64,000 nucleotides of DNA from positions 1 through 64,000 of the forward strand of contig MPNL01000013.1 in NCBI GenBank assembly GCA_002239005.1, written 5' to 3'. The notes beneath the pieces are model-generated. The model searched no databases, had not been told where the DNA came from, and saw only the letters and a program-made list of their open reading frames with translations. Position 1 is the first letter of the stretch. The number at the start of each line of letters is the position of its first letter. Positions 46,071 to 55,064 of this stretch are shown here, one piece after another. The DNA comes from Truepera sp. bin119 (GTDB taxonomy: Bacteria > Deinococcota > Deinococci > Deinococcales > Trueperaceae). The position numbers and the translations under genes were made by a program.

Positions 46071-47582
46071 TTGTCTAGACTGTCTGTTTTTCGTACGGAT
46101 TACGGGGTTAGTGCTCTGGCGAGCCTTATCCTGGGGATCACCATGCTGGCAACGAAATGGCTGGCTGCCGCCGCGTTGCCGCCGGAAATGCTGTTCAACT
46201 TCACCGCGAAGCTGCTCGGCGTCCCCGCAATCTTCAACTTCGTACACAGCCTGCCATTCGGCGTGGACCGGTATGCGAAGTTTGTTCTCTTCGGCGTGAC
46301 CGTTGCCCTGTTCCTAATCGCCTGGCTAGCATTAGGCCTGCTCTACCGTCGACTCGCGGCTCGAATCGGCAACCTGCCGTCCATCGCCCTCTACGGCATC
46401 GTCATGGTCGCCTCAGTTGCGTTCATCCTGTTACCGATCCAGGGGCTCGGCCTGTTCGGCCTCTCGGCCGGAAACTTCCTCTACCCTCCCCTCTCCACGC
46501 ACTTATGGGCCGCAACCTTCGGCCTAGTGTTTGGCATCTCCAGGTGGGCTCTGGAGCCGCGCCCGTTCACCCGCGAACGCAGGGAGGCCCTACGCGGTGT
46601 CGCCCACGGCCTACTCGCCATAACCTTCGGAGCCTCGCTCGTCGGGTTGCTGCGCACCGGTCTGGCTCGAGCCCAGGAACTAATGGGGTTCCTCGGCAGC
46701 GTGGTGGGCCTAAGCCCGGAGATCACCCCTACCCAAGACCATTATGTGGTCTCTAAGAACGTGTTCAATCCATCGGTGTCCGAGAGAGGTTGGAGCCTCA
46801 AGATCACCGGCATGGTCGATAATGAACTCGTGCTCACCCTCGACGACCTTAAGGCTCTTCCCTCGGTCGAGCGTGCAAGCACCCTGACTTGTATCTCCAA
46901 CACGGTCGGGGGCAAACTCATCGGCAACAGTGTCTGGACTGGCGTCCGGCTCGCCGACCTGCTGAGAACAGCCGGAGTCCAGAGGGGGGCGAATGAGTTG
47001 ATCCTGCGCGCCGCCGACAACTACAGCGACTCCTTCGTGCTGGATGAAGCCCTGCGCGAGGGCACCATTGTGGCCTACCTCCAAAACGGTGAGCAGCTTA
47101 CGAGAGATCATGGATTCCCTGCACGAGTCCTAGTGCCTGGAATCTACGGGATGAAAAATGTGAAATGGGTCCAAGAGATCGAGCTGGCCGCCGAAGACCA
47201 CCTCGGCTACTGGCAGACCCGCGGCTGGAGCGATCTGGCCACCGTGCTAACCATGAGCCGTATCGACACGGGCAAGGCCACCCTCCTTCCGGACGGGACA
47301 GCGGCCATCGGCGGCATCGCCTTCGCGGGTCTCCGCGGTGTCGACAGGGTTGAGGTGTCCGTCGACGGCGGCACGACCTGGCAGCGTGCCACTCTGGACG
47401 AACCCGTGAACGACCTCTCCTGGACGCTGTGGGGGTTCCGCTGGGAAGCCGACCCGGGCACTTACGAGGTGCTGGTCCGGGCGACCGACGGGGGTGGCAT
47501 AACCCAGACCTCTAAGAGGCAGCGTGCCCTTCCAGACGGCGCCACGGGGTATCATCGGCGGAGGGTCACCGTTCCCGGGTAG
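46071..47582 (+). CDS. Membrane-anchored sulfite-oxidase-family molybdopterin oxidoreductase
   Basis: A 503-residue protein. The first 220 residues hold about five membrane helices. The rest is a sulfite-oxidase fold: the molybdenum cysteine is C274 in STLTCISNTVGG, followed by SVWTGVRLADLLRTAGV, GYSDSF-like text and the Ig-like C-terminal dimerisation domain with VEVSVDGGTTWQRATL. The molybdopterin-binding part would face the outside. The electron acceptor cannot be given and no haem subunit is next to it. TTG at 46071 has a GGGGGTAGG before it. Confidence 0.88.
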   Translation: MSRLSVFRTDYGVSALASLILGITMLATKWLAAAALPPEMLFNFTAKLLGVPAIFNFVHSLPFGVDRYAKFVLFGVTVALFLIAWLALGLLYRRLAARIGNLPSIALYGIVMVASVAFILLPIQGLGLFGLSAGNFLYPPLSTHLWAATFGLVFGISRWALEPRPFTRERREALRGVAHGLLAITFGASLVGLLRTGLARAQELMGFLGSVVGLSPEITPTQDHYVVSKNVFNPSVSERGWSLKITGMVDNELVLTLDDLKALPSVERASTLTCISNTVGGKLIGNSVWTGVRLADLLRTAGVQRGANELILRAADNYSDSFVLDEALREGTIVAYLQNGEQLTRDHGFPARVLVPGIYGMKNVKWVQEIELAAEDHLGYWQTRGWSDLATVLTMSRIDTGKATLLPDGTAAIGGIAFAGLRGVDRVEVSVDGGTTWQRATLDEPVNDLSWTLWGFRWEADPGTYEVLVRATDGGGITQTSKRQRALPDGATGYHRRRVTVPG

Positions 47583-47916
47583 GCCCTAGTAAGCTCGGTC
47601 CCCCTACCCTCCTATTAGTCTCTACCGATCCTCACTTCCGGTAACGGGGATCCGTCGCCGTAGGTTCCCGTCACGAGGGGGAGAGAAGGGCGATCAGAGA
47701 AAGCTCCTGGGAGACCTCGAGGAAGTGGGGGCTTGGCTCGATAGAGAGTCGCCCCGCCTCTAAAGCTGGCCCCATCGATGCCGAAGAGGTCACGGCACGG
47801 ACTCAAGTTGACCACTGTGTTAAGTACGGTGACTGTATTCAGCACAGCACCCCTGCACGGCGAACACGCACATTAACACATACTGAGGATCAACAGAGTG
47901 GCGATGGGCCTGTGGA

Positions 47917-47946
47917 TTGTCAAGGAAATAACTCAGATGCTACAAT
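47917..47946 (+). promoter_or_regulatory. Sigma70-type promoter for the RHH-kinase pair
   Basis: TTGTCA at 47917-47922 and TACAAT at 47941-47946 are each one mismatch from consensus and are 18 bp apart. Transcription would begin near 47953, about 80 bp before the RHH start. The rest of 47583-48033 contains no gene I can support. Confidence 0.6.
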
Positions 47947-48033
47947 CGGGCCACTCGCACACGATACTCACTCTCTCTAACACAGATCTCCATAGGAGCA
48001 CTGCGGGCGTGGGAGTGCAAGAGGAGGCAATCG

Positions 48034-48249
48034 GTGCCGAAACGCGAGAAGAGCAAACGGCTTCAGGTGGTGATCACTGAGGAGCAGGACTCGATGCTGA
48101 CCAAGACAGCCTACCAGCTGTCGAACCCCGAGCGCTTGGTCTCCAAGAGTGAGGTCGTGCGGCTCGGGATTGAAATGCTCAATCGAGCAGTCGAGGGCGG
48201 GGAGCTCGACCCTGAGCTGCTGAAAGCTCTCGAGAACGAAGAATCCTGA
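48034..48249 (+). CDS. Small ribbon-helix-helix-like DNA-binding protein
   Basis: A 71-residue protein with a basic N-terminus, a putative beta-strand (KRLQVVITEEQ) and two helices (DSMLTKTAYQLS and SKSEVVRLGIEMLNRAVE), the pattern of RHH/CopG regulators. The start is the GTG at 48034 with AGGAGG at 48022-48027. The kinase gene begins 13 bp after its stop. It may regulate its own operon or be a kinase target; it does not look like an antitoxin of a toxin encoded here, as no toxin is adjacent. Confidence 0.7.
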   Translation: MPKREKSKRLQVVITEEQDSMLTKTAYQLSNPERLVSKSEVVRLGIEMLNRAVEGGELDPELLKALENEES

Positions 48250-48262
48250 CAACTCAACTGGG

Positions 48263-50119
48263 ATGTTCAACCCCGGCGACGTCATCGACGAACGATACGA
48301 GGTCACAGGAGTCTTGGGCCAGGGTGGAATGGCTCACGTGTTCCATGTCCGGGACCCGATCCTTGAGCGTGACGCTGCCGTCAAAGTTCTGCGCCCTCAC
48401 CTAACCGAAGCCGACAGCGGACGTTTCCGGAGGGAGATTCGTGCCCTCGCGCAGCTGAATCATCCGGGCGTGGTAAGCATTTTCGACCTAGGCAGGTCGG
48501 ACCTTGTGTACTTTGTTATGGAACTCGTTGCAGGGGGAATGGTTACAGACCTCGGTCCTCTGGAAGGGGATACAGAGGCCCTGACCCGGCTCCTCGACGC
48601 GGCGATCGAAATCGCTGACACCCTCGGCTACATCCACCGACTGGGTATGGTCCATAGAGATCTCACCCCGAGGAACATCCTTCTTACTAGCTCGGGAAGG
48701 CCCAAGGTGATGGATTTCGGCCTAGTCCTGCTTGCTGAAACGAGCAAGAGTCTCACCCGTACGGGCCTCACCCTGGGGACCCCCCACTACATGGCCCCAG
48801 AGCAGGCGATCGGGCAGGCCACAGGCTTCCAGGTGGACCTATACGCCTTCGGAGCTGTCCTCTACAAAATGGTGACCGGTTCGACTCCATTCGATGCAGA
48901 CAACGATCAAGCGGTCCTTTACCACCACGTGTACACCGAACTGACCCCCGCCAGGGAGCTCAACCCCGAGACCCCTGAGGACCTAGAGCGCCTGCTCGGA
49001 CGCCTCCTTGCCAAGACGCCCGAGTCGAGGCCCACATCGGCCTATGCGGTGGCGGACACCCTCCGGTCGATCCGCTACAAGGCGCTGTCGGCCAAGGCCA
49101 GCGAACCTCTGGGAGGCCCCTCCCGACTGGGCGTGTACCCCGAAGGACCGGCCGCTACTCTAGGATTGTCGAAGCGCTGGGCAGCGAAACTCGCTTCGGG
49201 GCCGCAGTGGCCTTCAGGGCTCAGTGTAGGAGAGGGATTCTTGCTCGTCGGACAGAGGGGGGATTCTGTCACCTCCCTGTGGCCGCCAGATGGCAGTGTG
49301 CACTTAGAGATCGCCACGTCTGATGAGGTCCATCTTCCTCCCCTAGTCCACCGCAGGCAGCTCTATATCGCCAGCAGGGATGGGGGATTTCAGGTGCATG
49401 GTTGGCCCGAGGGCAACGCGGTGCTGAGCCAGGAGGGGAGTAACCTCGCGGGCATGCTCCCCTACGGTCTCGGGATCGTGTTCGCTATCTCGGATGGCCG
49501 AATCGAGTACCAGTCTCCGGCCGAGGGTAGGGCGTGGAAGGTGGCGCTGCCTTCCGGCGTGACCGCTCCGCCGATCGCCCACCGCGGCACGCTCCTCGTG
49601 ACTACCGACGATGGTTGGCTTTACTGCCTCGACGCCCTGTCCGGGAAAGAGCGCCTGCGCGTTAAGGTCGGTACCATGCGGGCCGCTCCAACAGCGCATC
49701 GGGGGGTGGTTCTGCTGGCGGAGCGTGACGGCGCCCTCCACGCCTTCAATCTCGATTCGCACGAGGTCTTGTGGACCTACGACCTCGGTGGCGACCTATG
49801 GGCCTCGCCAGCTGCTTGGCGAGGTCTAGTGTTCGCCACCTCATGGGACAAGGATCTCAGGTGCCTGGCTCACAAGACGGGGGACGATGTCTGGGCATGC
49901 ACCCTCCCCGGAGCAGTTACCGGCACACCGGTGGTAGCTGACGGGATTCTCTACCTGACCACGGAAAGCGGTCACCTGCTCGGCTTCGACGCGCGGAGCG
50001 GAGAGGCGCTATTCGAAGAGCAGGTATCGGCAAGCCCGATACAGGCTAGTCCTCTAGTCGCCGCTGGCCGGGTCTATGTCGCCTCCTTGGACGGCACCGT
50101 GACCGCCTTCGAGGCCTGA
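48263..50119 (+). CDS. Ser/Thr protein kinase with PQQ-type beta-propeller (RqkA-like)
   Basis: A 618-residue soluble protein. Residues 1-280 form a Hanks-type kinase: glycine loop GQGGMAHVF, Lys K41 in AAVKVL, catalytic D133 in HRDLTPRN, DFG in MDFGLVLL, and APE in YMAPEQ. The usual lysine of HRDLKPxN is a threonine. Residues 330-618 are PQQ-like propeller repeats (for example DDGWLYCLDALSGKERLRVK and ESGHLLGFDARSGEALFEE). Deinococcus radiodurans RqkA has the same kinase plus PQQ-domain order and acts in radiation resistance; the same role here is inference. No membrane helix is present, unlike most PknB-type kinases. Confidence 0.9.
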   Translation: MFNPGDVIDERYEVTGVLGQGGMAHVFHVRDPILERDAAVKVLRPHLTEADSGRFRREIRALAQLNHPGVVSIFDLGRSDLVYFVMELVAGGMVTDLGPLEGDTEALTRLLDAAIEIADTLGYIHRLGMVHRDLTPRNILLTSSGRPKVMDFGLVLLAETSKSLTRTGLTLGTPHYMAPEQAIGQATGFQVDLYAFGAVLYKMVTGSTPFDADNDQAVLYHHVYTELTPARELNPETPEDLERLLGRLLAKTPESRPTSAYAVADTLRSIRYKALSAKASEPLGGPSRLGVYPEGPAATLGLSKRWAAKLASGPQWPSGLSVGEGFLLVGQRGDSVTSLWPPDGSVHLEIATSDEVHLPPLVHRRQLYIASRDGGFQVHGWPEGNAVLSQEGSNLAGMLPYGLGIVFAISDGRIEYQSPAEGRAWKVALPSGVTAPPIAHRGTLLVTTDDGWLYCLDALSGKERLRVKVGTMRAAPTAHRGVVLLAERDGALHAFNLDSHEVLWTYDLGGDLWASPAAWRGLVFATSWDKDLRCLAHKTGDDVWACTLPGAVTGTPVVADGILYLTTESGHLLGFDARSGEALFEEQVSASPIQASPLVAAGRVYVASLDGTVTAFEA

Positions 50120-50122
50120 CGC

Positions 50123-53100
50123 CTAGCTACCGTCGAGCCACGAAGCCTGTTCCATCTCCACAAGGAAGCTCCTGAGCACTGCAGCCTCCCTATCGCGTCT
50201 GCCTGCGGCGTCGGGCGCCTCCGCACCTTCTACACGCGGGACGACCTTGCAGAATCGCCCCCTCGTCCGCTCCCAGTCCGAGAGAAGTGCCGCCGCTTGA
50301 GGGCTACCGGTAAGCGCCTCGTGGCGCCCCACTAGGAGTCGCAACAGGGCATCGTCCACCCTACCTAGGGAACGCTGGACCTCCACCATCTCGGTATTCA
50401 CCCTCGCCTGGAGCTGACCGTCTTCGTCCAAGAGGTAGGCCACACCGCCACTCATGCCCGCACCGAAGTTGCGGCCCGTGGCGCCGAGCAAGACGACGAT
50501 TCCACCGGTCATATACTCGCAGCCGTGATCGCCGCAGCCCTCTACAACAGCCCTACCCCCGGAATTCCTTACGGCAAGTCTCTCACCAGCTCTACCGGCT
50601 ACAAACAGCGTGCCACCGGTGGCGCCGTAGAGCACAGTGTTGCCCACAAGGACATCGGATCCCCTACCCCCAGGTGGAGCAGAGATGACGATCTCACCTC
50701 CGTACATCCCCTTGCCGACATAATCCTGAGCCTCTCCGATCAGGGAGAGGTTAACCCCACGATTATTAAAGGCCCCGAAGCTCTGCCCCGCCACGCCGGT
50801 GAAGGTGACATTCACCGTCCCTGCCTTCAAACCGGCACCGCCGTGAAACCGGGCGATCTCACCGGAGAGCCGTGCTCCGACGGTGCGCTCGCTGTTACTG
50901 ATACGGTACGCTAGGTCCACACGGTCGCCGGAACGGATAGCGTCGCGAGCATCTTCCAGGAGCCGCTCGTCTAAAGGAACCATCGGCTCCGGTCGGTCGT
51001 TGCGCTCCTGCTGCGATCGACGCGGCCTGGTGCCTCCGGGGTCGGGATCGCGGAGAATCGCGGAGAGATCGATCGAGACCGCCTTGGGAAGGTCGAGCTT
51101 TCGCGGTACGAGAAGGTCGACCCTACCAACAATGTCATCGAGGCTGGCCACCCCCATCTCAGCCAGGATCATCCGGACCTGCTGAGCGACATAGGTAAAA
51201 AACCTGATGACATGTTCCGGAGTCCCATGGTATTTCTCACGGAGTTCCGACCGCTGGGTCGCCACACCTACAGGGCAGGTGTTCAAGTGGCACTGCCGAA
51301 TCATCGCGCAGCCAGCAGCCACGAGTGCCGCAGTACCGAAGCCGAACGCCTCCGCCCCGAGGAGTGCGGAGATAACGACATCCCGACCCGTCTTCAGGCC
51401 ACCGTCGACCCTGAGAGTGACCCTGCTCCTAAGGTCGTGCTCGACCAGAACCTGCTGCGTCTCCGCAAGCCCCAGCTCCCAGGGGACCCCTGCGTGCTTG
51501 ACACTCGAGAGGGGCGAGGCACCGGTGCCCCCTTCGTGTCCTGAGATCTGGATGGTGTCCGCGTACCCCTTGGCCACTCCAGCAGCGATCGTGCCGACCC
51601 CGGCAATAGCCACGAGCTTCACACCCACGCGCGCACGGCGGTTCACCCGTTTCAGGTCGTAGATCAGCTGTGCTAGATCCTCGATCGAATAGATGTCGTG
51701 GTGTGGTGGTGGGGAGATCAGTGTCACGCCCGGCACGCTCCGGCGAATCCGGGCAATCTCATCGCTAACCTTGTGCCCGGGGATCTGGCCACCCTCCCCC
51801 GGCTTCGACCCCTGGGCCATCTTGATCTCCAACTCGGAGGCGCTCACAAGATAGTCGGGCGTGACGCCAAAGCGGCCGGAGGCGACCTGCTTAATGGCGC
51901 TGTTGCCCCAGTCGCCCTCGCGGGGGTGCCAATCCGCTTCGCTGAGGTCGGGTCGGTCCCGCTCGTACGGTCGGAACCGCACCGGGTCCTCACCCCCCTC
52001 GCCCGAATTGCTCTTTGCACCGAGTCGATTCATGGCGACCGACAGGGTCTCGTGGGTCTCTCGTGATACCGACCCGTGACTCATCGCCTGGGTCGTAAAC
52101 CGCCGCACAATCCCTTCCACAGGCTCGACCTGGGTGAGGGCAAGAGGTGCACTAGCCCTCTTGTAGGTGATGAGGTCACGCAGCGCACTGACAGGGCCGT
52201 TATCAACATGCCCCACATACTCCTCGAAGTCCTCGAAGCTCTCCTTCCGAACGGCCTTATGAAGCGCCTTGAACACCATAGGATTTAGTGCGTGGTATTC
52301 GCCCGCCTTCCGGAAGCGGTAGATCCCGCGGTCGCGAAGCTTATCATCCTCACCATAGGCCTCTGCGTGGAAGCGGAGAGCATCAGTCCCGAAAGCCTCA
52401 AGGCTCACACCGGCGATGCGACTCGGCGTCCCCGTGAAGTACCGATCGATCACGCTACGGTCCACGCCCACGGCCTCGAAGATCTGGGCACCTCGGTAGC
52501 TCGAAAGAGACGAGATCCCCATCTTCGACATGATCTTGAGGAGTCCCTCCTCGATGGCTTGGATATAGTTGCGAACGCTCTCCTCAGGGGTGATGATCTC
52601 CCCCCTGCGCGACTTGTCGGGCACGTCCCGTGCGGTGGCGAAGGCTAAGTAGGGGTGAATAAGCGCGACCCCGTAGCCGATCAGACAAGCATAGTGATGG
52701 TCCTCACGCGGCTCGCCCGTATCGCAGACGATGGCGGTCCGGGTTCGGAGGCCGACCTGCAGAAGGCGGTGATGCACGGCCGAGGCGGCGAGGAACATAG
52801 GGATAGGCACCCACTCGGGCCCGATCTCACGATCACTCAGGATAATAAGGCCAGACCCGGACCGCACCGAGGCCTCAGCTGCATCCCTGAGCTCCTCCAG
52901 CCTAGGCTCCAACCCCTCGGGGCCGGCGGAGACGGGGAACCTGGCCTGGAGCAAGACCGGTTTAAAGGTGTCCTGCGCCTTGAGCCAGGCGAACTCCGCC
53001 TCCCTGATAATGGGTGAATCGAACTTGATGAGTTTGGCCGCAGCCGGTTGCTCGTCCAGGAGCTGCCCGCGTGGACCGAGCACGGTCTCGAGCGACATGA

Positions 53101-54697
53101 CCAACCGTTCCCGGTAGGGGTCGATCGGCGGATTGGTGACCTGCGCGAAGCGCTGCTTGAAGTAGCGGTAGAGGAGCTGCGGCTGCTCGGAGAGGACGGC
53201 GAGCGGAGTGTCATCTCCCATCGACCCAATAGGAATCGTGCCATCAAACACCATCGGTTCGAAGATGCGATCGTAGTCCTCTCTTCCGTAGCCGAACACC
53301 TTTTGCACTCGCCTCAGGGCCTTCAGTTCCCAACCGCGCTCCACAACAGGGTCGGCGGGCGGGTGGCTCGGTCTGACCAAGTTGCTCTCCACCCAGGCGC
53401 GGTATGGTCGCCTCCTCGCGTAGCGACCCTTAAGCTCACGGTCCTTGAGAATTCGGCCCTCGGCTGTGTCGACGGCGAGCATCATGCCCGGCCCCAGCCT
53501 GCCACGTTCGATCACTCGCTCGACCGCTACCGGTATGAGACCGACCTCGGAACCGACGATGACGAGGTCGTCATCGGTAACCCAGTAGCGCTGGGGACGC
53601 AGGCCGTTGCGGTCGAGCGCTGCGACCGCGTAGCGACCGTCTGTCAGAGCCAGCGCGGCAGGACCGTCCCAGGGTTCCATCAGCGTAGCGTGGTACCGAT
53701 AGAAACCCTGCAGGTCGGGATCGTTCTCGGGGTTGCCCTCGAACGCCTCTGGAACCAACATCATAAGGGTGTGTATCAGATCGCGACCGGAGAGATGAAT
53801 GAGCTCGAAGGCGCTATCTAGAGCAGCCGAGTCGCTCGACTCCGGAGCAACGATAGGAAGGAGGTCCCGGATATCCTCCCCCCAGACCTCACTAGCCAGG
53901 ACCGGCTCCCGCGAGCGCATGAAGTTGACGTTGCCCTGAAGTGTATTGATCTCCCCGTTGTGGGCCAGGAAGCGGAACGGTTGAGCCAGAAACCAGGTGG
54001 GCGTGGTGTTGGTGCTGTAGCGCTGGTGGAAGAGAGCGATAGCCGTCTCGTAATCGGGGTCGCTGAGATCGTGGTAGAAGCTGGTGAGCTGATCAGCTAC
54101 CATCAGACCCTTGTAGCACACGGTCCGACTCGAGAGCGAGGGCACGTAGACGCCCCCCAGATCCGCAGAGGTGAGACGGGCCTCTATCCTCTTCCTCGTG
54201 AGGAACAGGAGCCGCTCAAAGGCACCATCATCGAGCCCCTCAGGTCGGCCGAGGATGAGCTGCTTCACGAGCGGACACCTCTGCCGGGCCCGGTCCCCAA
54301 GCACCTCAAGGTCGATCGGGGGATCACGCCACATCAGGTGCTGAAGGGTGGACACCCCTATCTCGGCATCGATCTCCCCGACGATGCGCTCCCAGGGTGC
54401 CGAATTCTCAATAAAGAAGACCCCCAGGGCTAGGTCACACCCCGCCACCTTGAGCCCCGCCGCACCGAGCTCACGCTGCAGCAGACGGTAGGGAAGCTGG
54501 GTGAGCACACCTGCCCCATCCCCTGTGAGCCCGTCTGCGCTCACAGCTCCCCTGTGTGCAAGGTTGGCAAGGGCCCCCACAGCAAGCTTTATGATCCTGT
54601 GATTCGGTCGCCCGTGCAGGTCGGCGATGAACCCGACGCCACAGGAGTCCCGCTCATGGGGCCAGGACAGGGTACGAACATCGGAAAATCTAGGCAT
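50123..54697 (-). CDS. gltB: Glutamate synthase large subunit (NADPH or ferredoxin type)
   Basis: Converts glutamine and 2-oxoglutarate to two glutamates. The 1,524-residue protein is cut before C19 in DSCGVGFIADLHG, the class-II amidotransferase nucleophile. Order of domains: amidotransferase (to about 410), central domain, FMN-binding domain (IQISGHEGGTGASPLSSVKHAG), the 3Fe-4S ligands in CAMIRQCHLNTCPVG, and a C-terminal beta-helix with NVTFTGVAGQSFGAFN. No gltD is found in the window. It is convergent with the kinase, with only 3 bp between stops. Confidence 0.96.
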   Translation of the reverse strand: MPRFSDVRTLSWPHERDSCGVGFIADLHGRPNHRIIKLAVGALANLAHRGAVSADGLTGDGAGVLTQLPYRLLQRELGAAGLKVAGCDLALGVFFIENSAPWERIVGEIDAEIGVSTLQHLMWRDPPIDLEVLGDRARQRCPLVKQLILGRPEGLDDGAFERLLFLTRKRIEARLTSADLGGVYVPSLSSRTVCYKGLMVADQLTSFYHDLSDPDYETAIALFHQRYSTNTTPTWFLAQPFRFLAHNGEINTLQGNVNFMRSREPVLASEVWGEDIRDLLPIVAPESSDSAALDSAFELIHLSGRDLIHTLMMLVPEAFEGNPENDPDLQGFYRYHATLMEPWDGPAALALTDGRYAVAALDRNGLRPQRYWVTDDDLVIVGSEVGLIPVAVERVIERGRLGPGMMLAVDTAEGRILKDRELKGRYARRRPYRAWVESNLVRPSHPPADPVVERGWELKALRRVQKVFGYGREDYDRIFEPMVFDGTIPIGSMGDDTPLAVLSEQPQLLYRYFKQRFAQVTNPPIDPYRERLVMSLETVLGPRGQLLDEQPAAAKLIKFDSPIIREAEFAWLKAQDTFKPVLLQARFPVSAGPEGLEPRLEELRDAAEASVRSGSGLIILSDREIGPEWVPIPMFLAASAVHHRLLQVGLRTRTAIVCDTGEPREDHHYACLIGYGVALIHPYLAFATARDVPDKSRRGEIITPEESVRNYIQAIEEGLLKIMSKMGISSLSSYRGAQIFEAVGVDRSVIDRYFTGTPSRIAGVSLEAFGTDALRFHAEAYGEDDKLRDRGIYRFRKAGEYHALNPMVFKALHKAVRKESFEDFEEYVGHVDNGPVSALRDLITYKRASAPLALTQVEPVEGIVRRFTTQAMSHGSVSRETHETLSVAMNRLGAKSNSGEGGEDPVRFRPYERDRPDLSEADWHPREGDWGNSAIKQVASGRFGVTPDYLVSASELEIKMAQGSKPGEGGQIPGHKVSDEIARIRRSVPGVTLISPPPHHDIYSIEDLAQLIYDLKRVNRRARVGVKLVAIAGVGTIAAGVAKGYADTIQISGHEGGTGASPLSSVKHAGVPWELGLAETQQVLVEHDLRSRVTLRVDGGLKTGRDVVISALLGAEAFGFGTAALVAAGCAMIRQCHLNTCPVGVATQRSELREKYHGTPEHVIRFFTYVAQQVRMILAEMGVASLDDIVGRVDLLVPRKLDLPKAVSIDLSAILRDPDPGGTRPRRSQQERNDRPEPMVPLDERLLEDARDAIRSGDRVDLAYRISNSERTVGARLSGEIARFHGGAGLKAGTVNVTFTGVAGQSFGAFNNRGVNLSLIGEAQDYVGKGMYGGEIVISAPPGGRGSDVLVGNTVLYGATGGTLFVAGRAGERLAVRNSGGRAVVEGCGDHGCEYMTGGIVVLLGATGRNFGAGMSGGVAYLLDEDGQLQARVNTEMVEVQRSLGRVDDALLRLLVGRHEALTGSPQAAALLSDWERTRGRFCKVVPRVEGAEAPDAAGRRDREAAVLRSFLVEMEQASWLDGS

Positions 54698-54906
54698 GTA
54701 GCGACCTTTCGAAGGAGGGGCGACGAGGAGCGAACTCGAGCAGGGGGCCCAGAGGTGAGGTTCTGGCGAGCAGACTATAGCGAATCCAGCGGCCTCTTCA
54801 CCGCGGCGCTGACCATGCCCACCTCACCCCCTCTCAACAGAGAAATCTTGCAAAACGATACATCACACCATGTCATCCCGCTCTCCACGGGAGTACATGA
54901 TGAAAG

Positions 54907-54936
54907 AGCATACAGCCCGCCCATTCACCCTGTCAA
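54907..54936 (-). promoter_or_regulatory. Probable gltB promoter
   Basis: On the minus strand TTGACA (54936-54931) and TATGCT (54912-54907) are separated by 18 bp. The -35 is perfect and the -10 matches 4 of 6. The transcript would have a leader of about 200 nt before gltB. The rest of the 367-bp gap before cimA shows no gene. Confidence 0.55.
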
Positions 54937-55064
54937 TTTAACCCCGCACTCAAGAAACGCGTCCCGGACAGGCACCCTACCCCGGGCTCGAGGTTCCGAC
55001 CCTGCCTCTGGTTTCGAAGGAGGAGCTTCGCCGACAGATACGATGAAAACGCGTCACCGGCTGC

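Noticed and set aside
50525-53821. Several long plus-strand frames opposite gltB.
   Set aside because: They are antisense shadows of a clearly conserved 1,524-residue protein.
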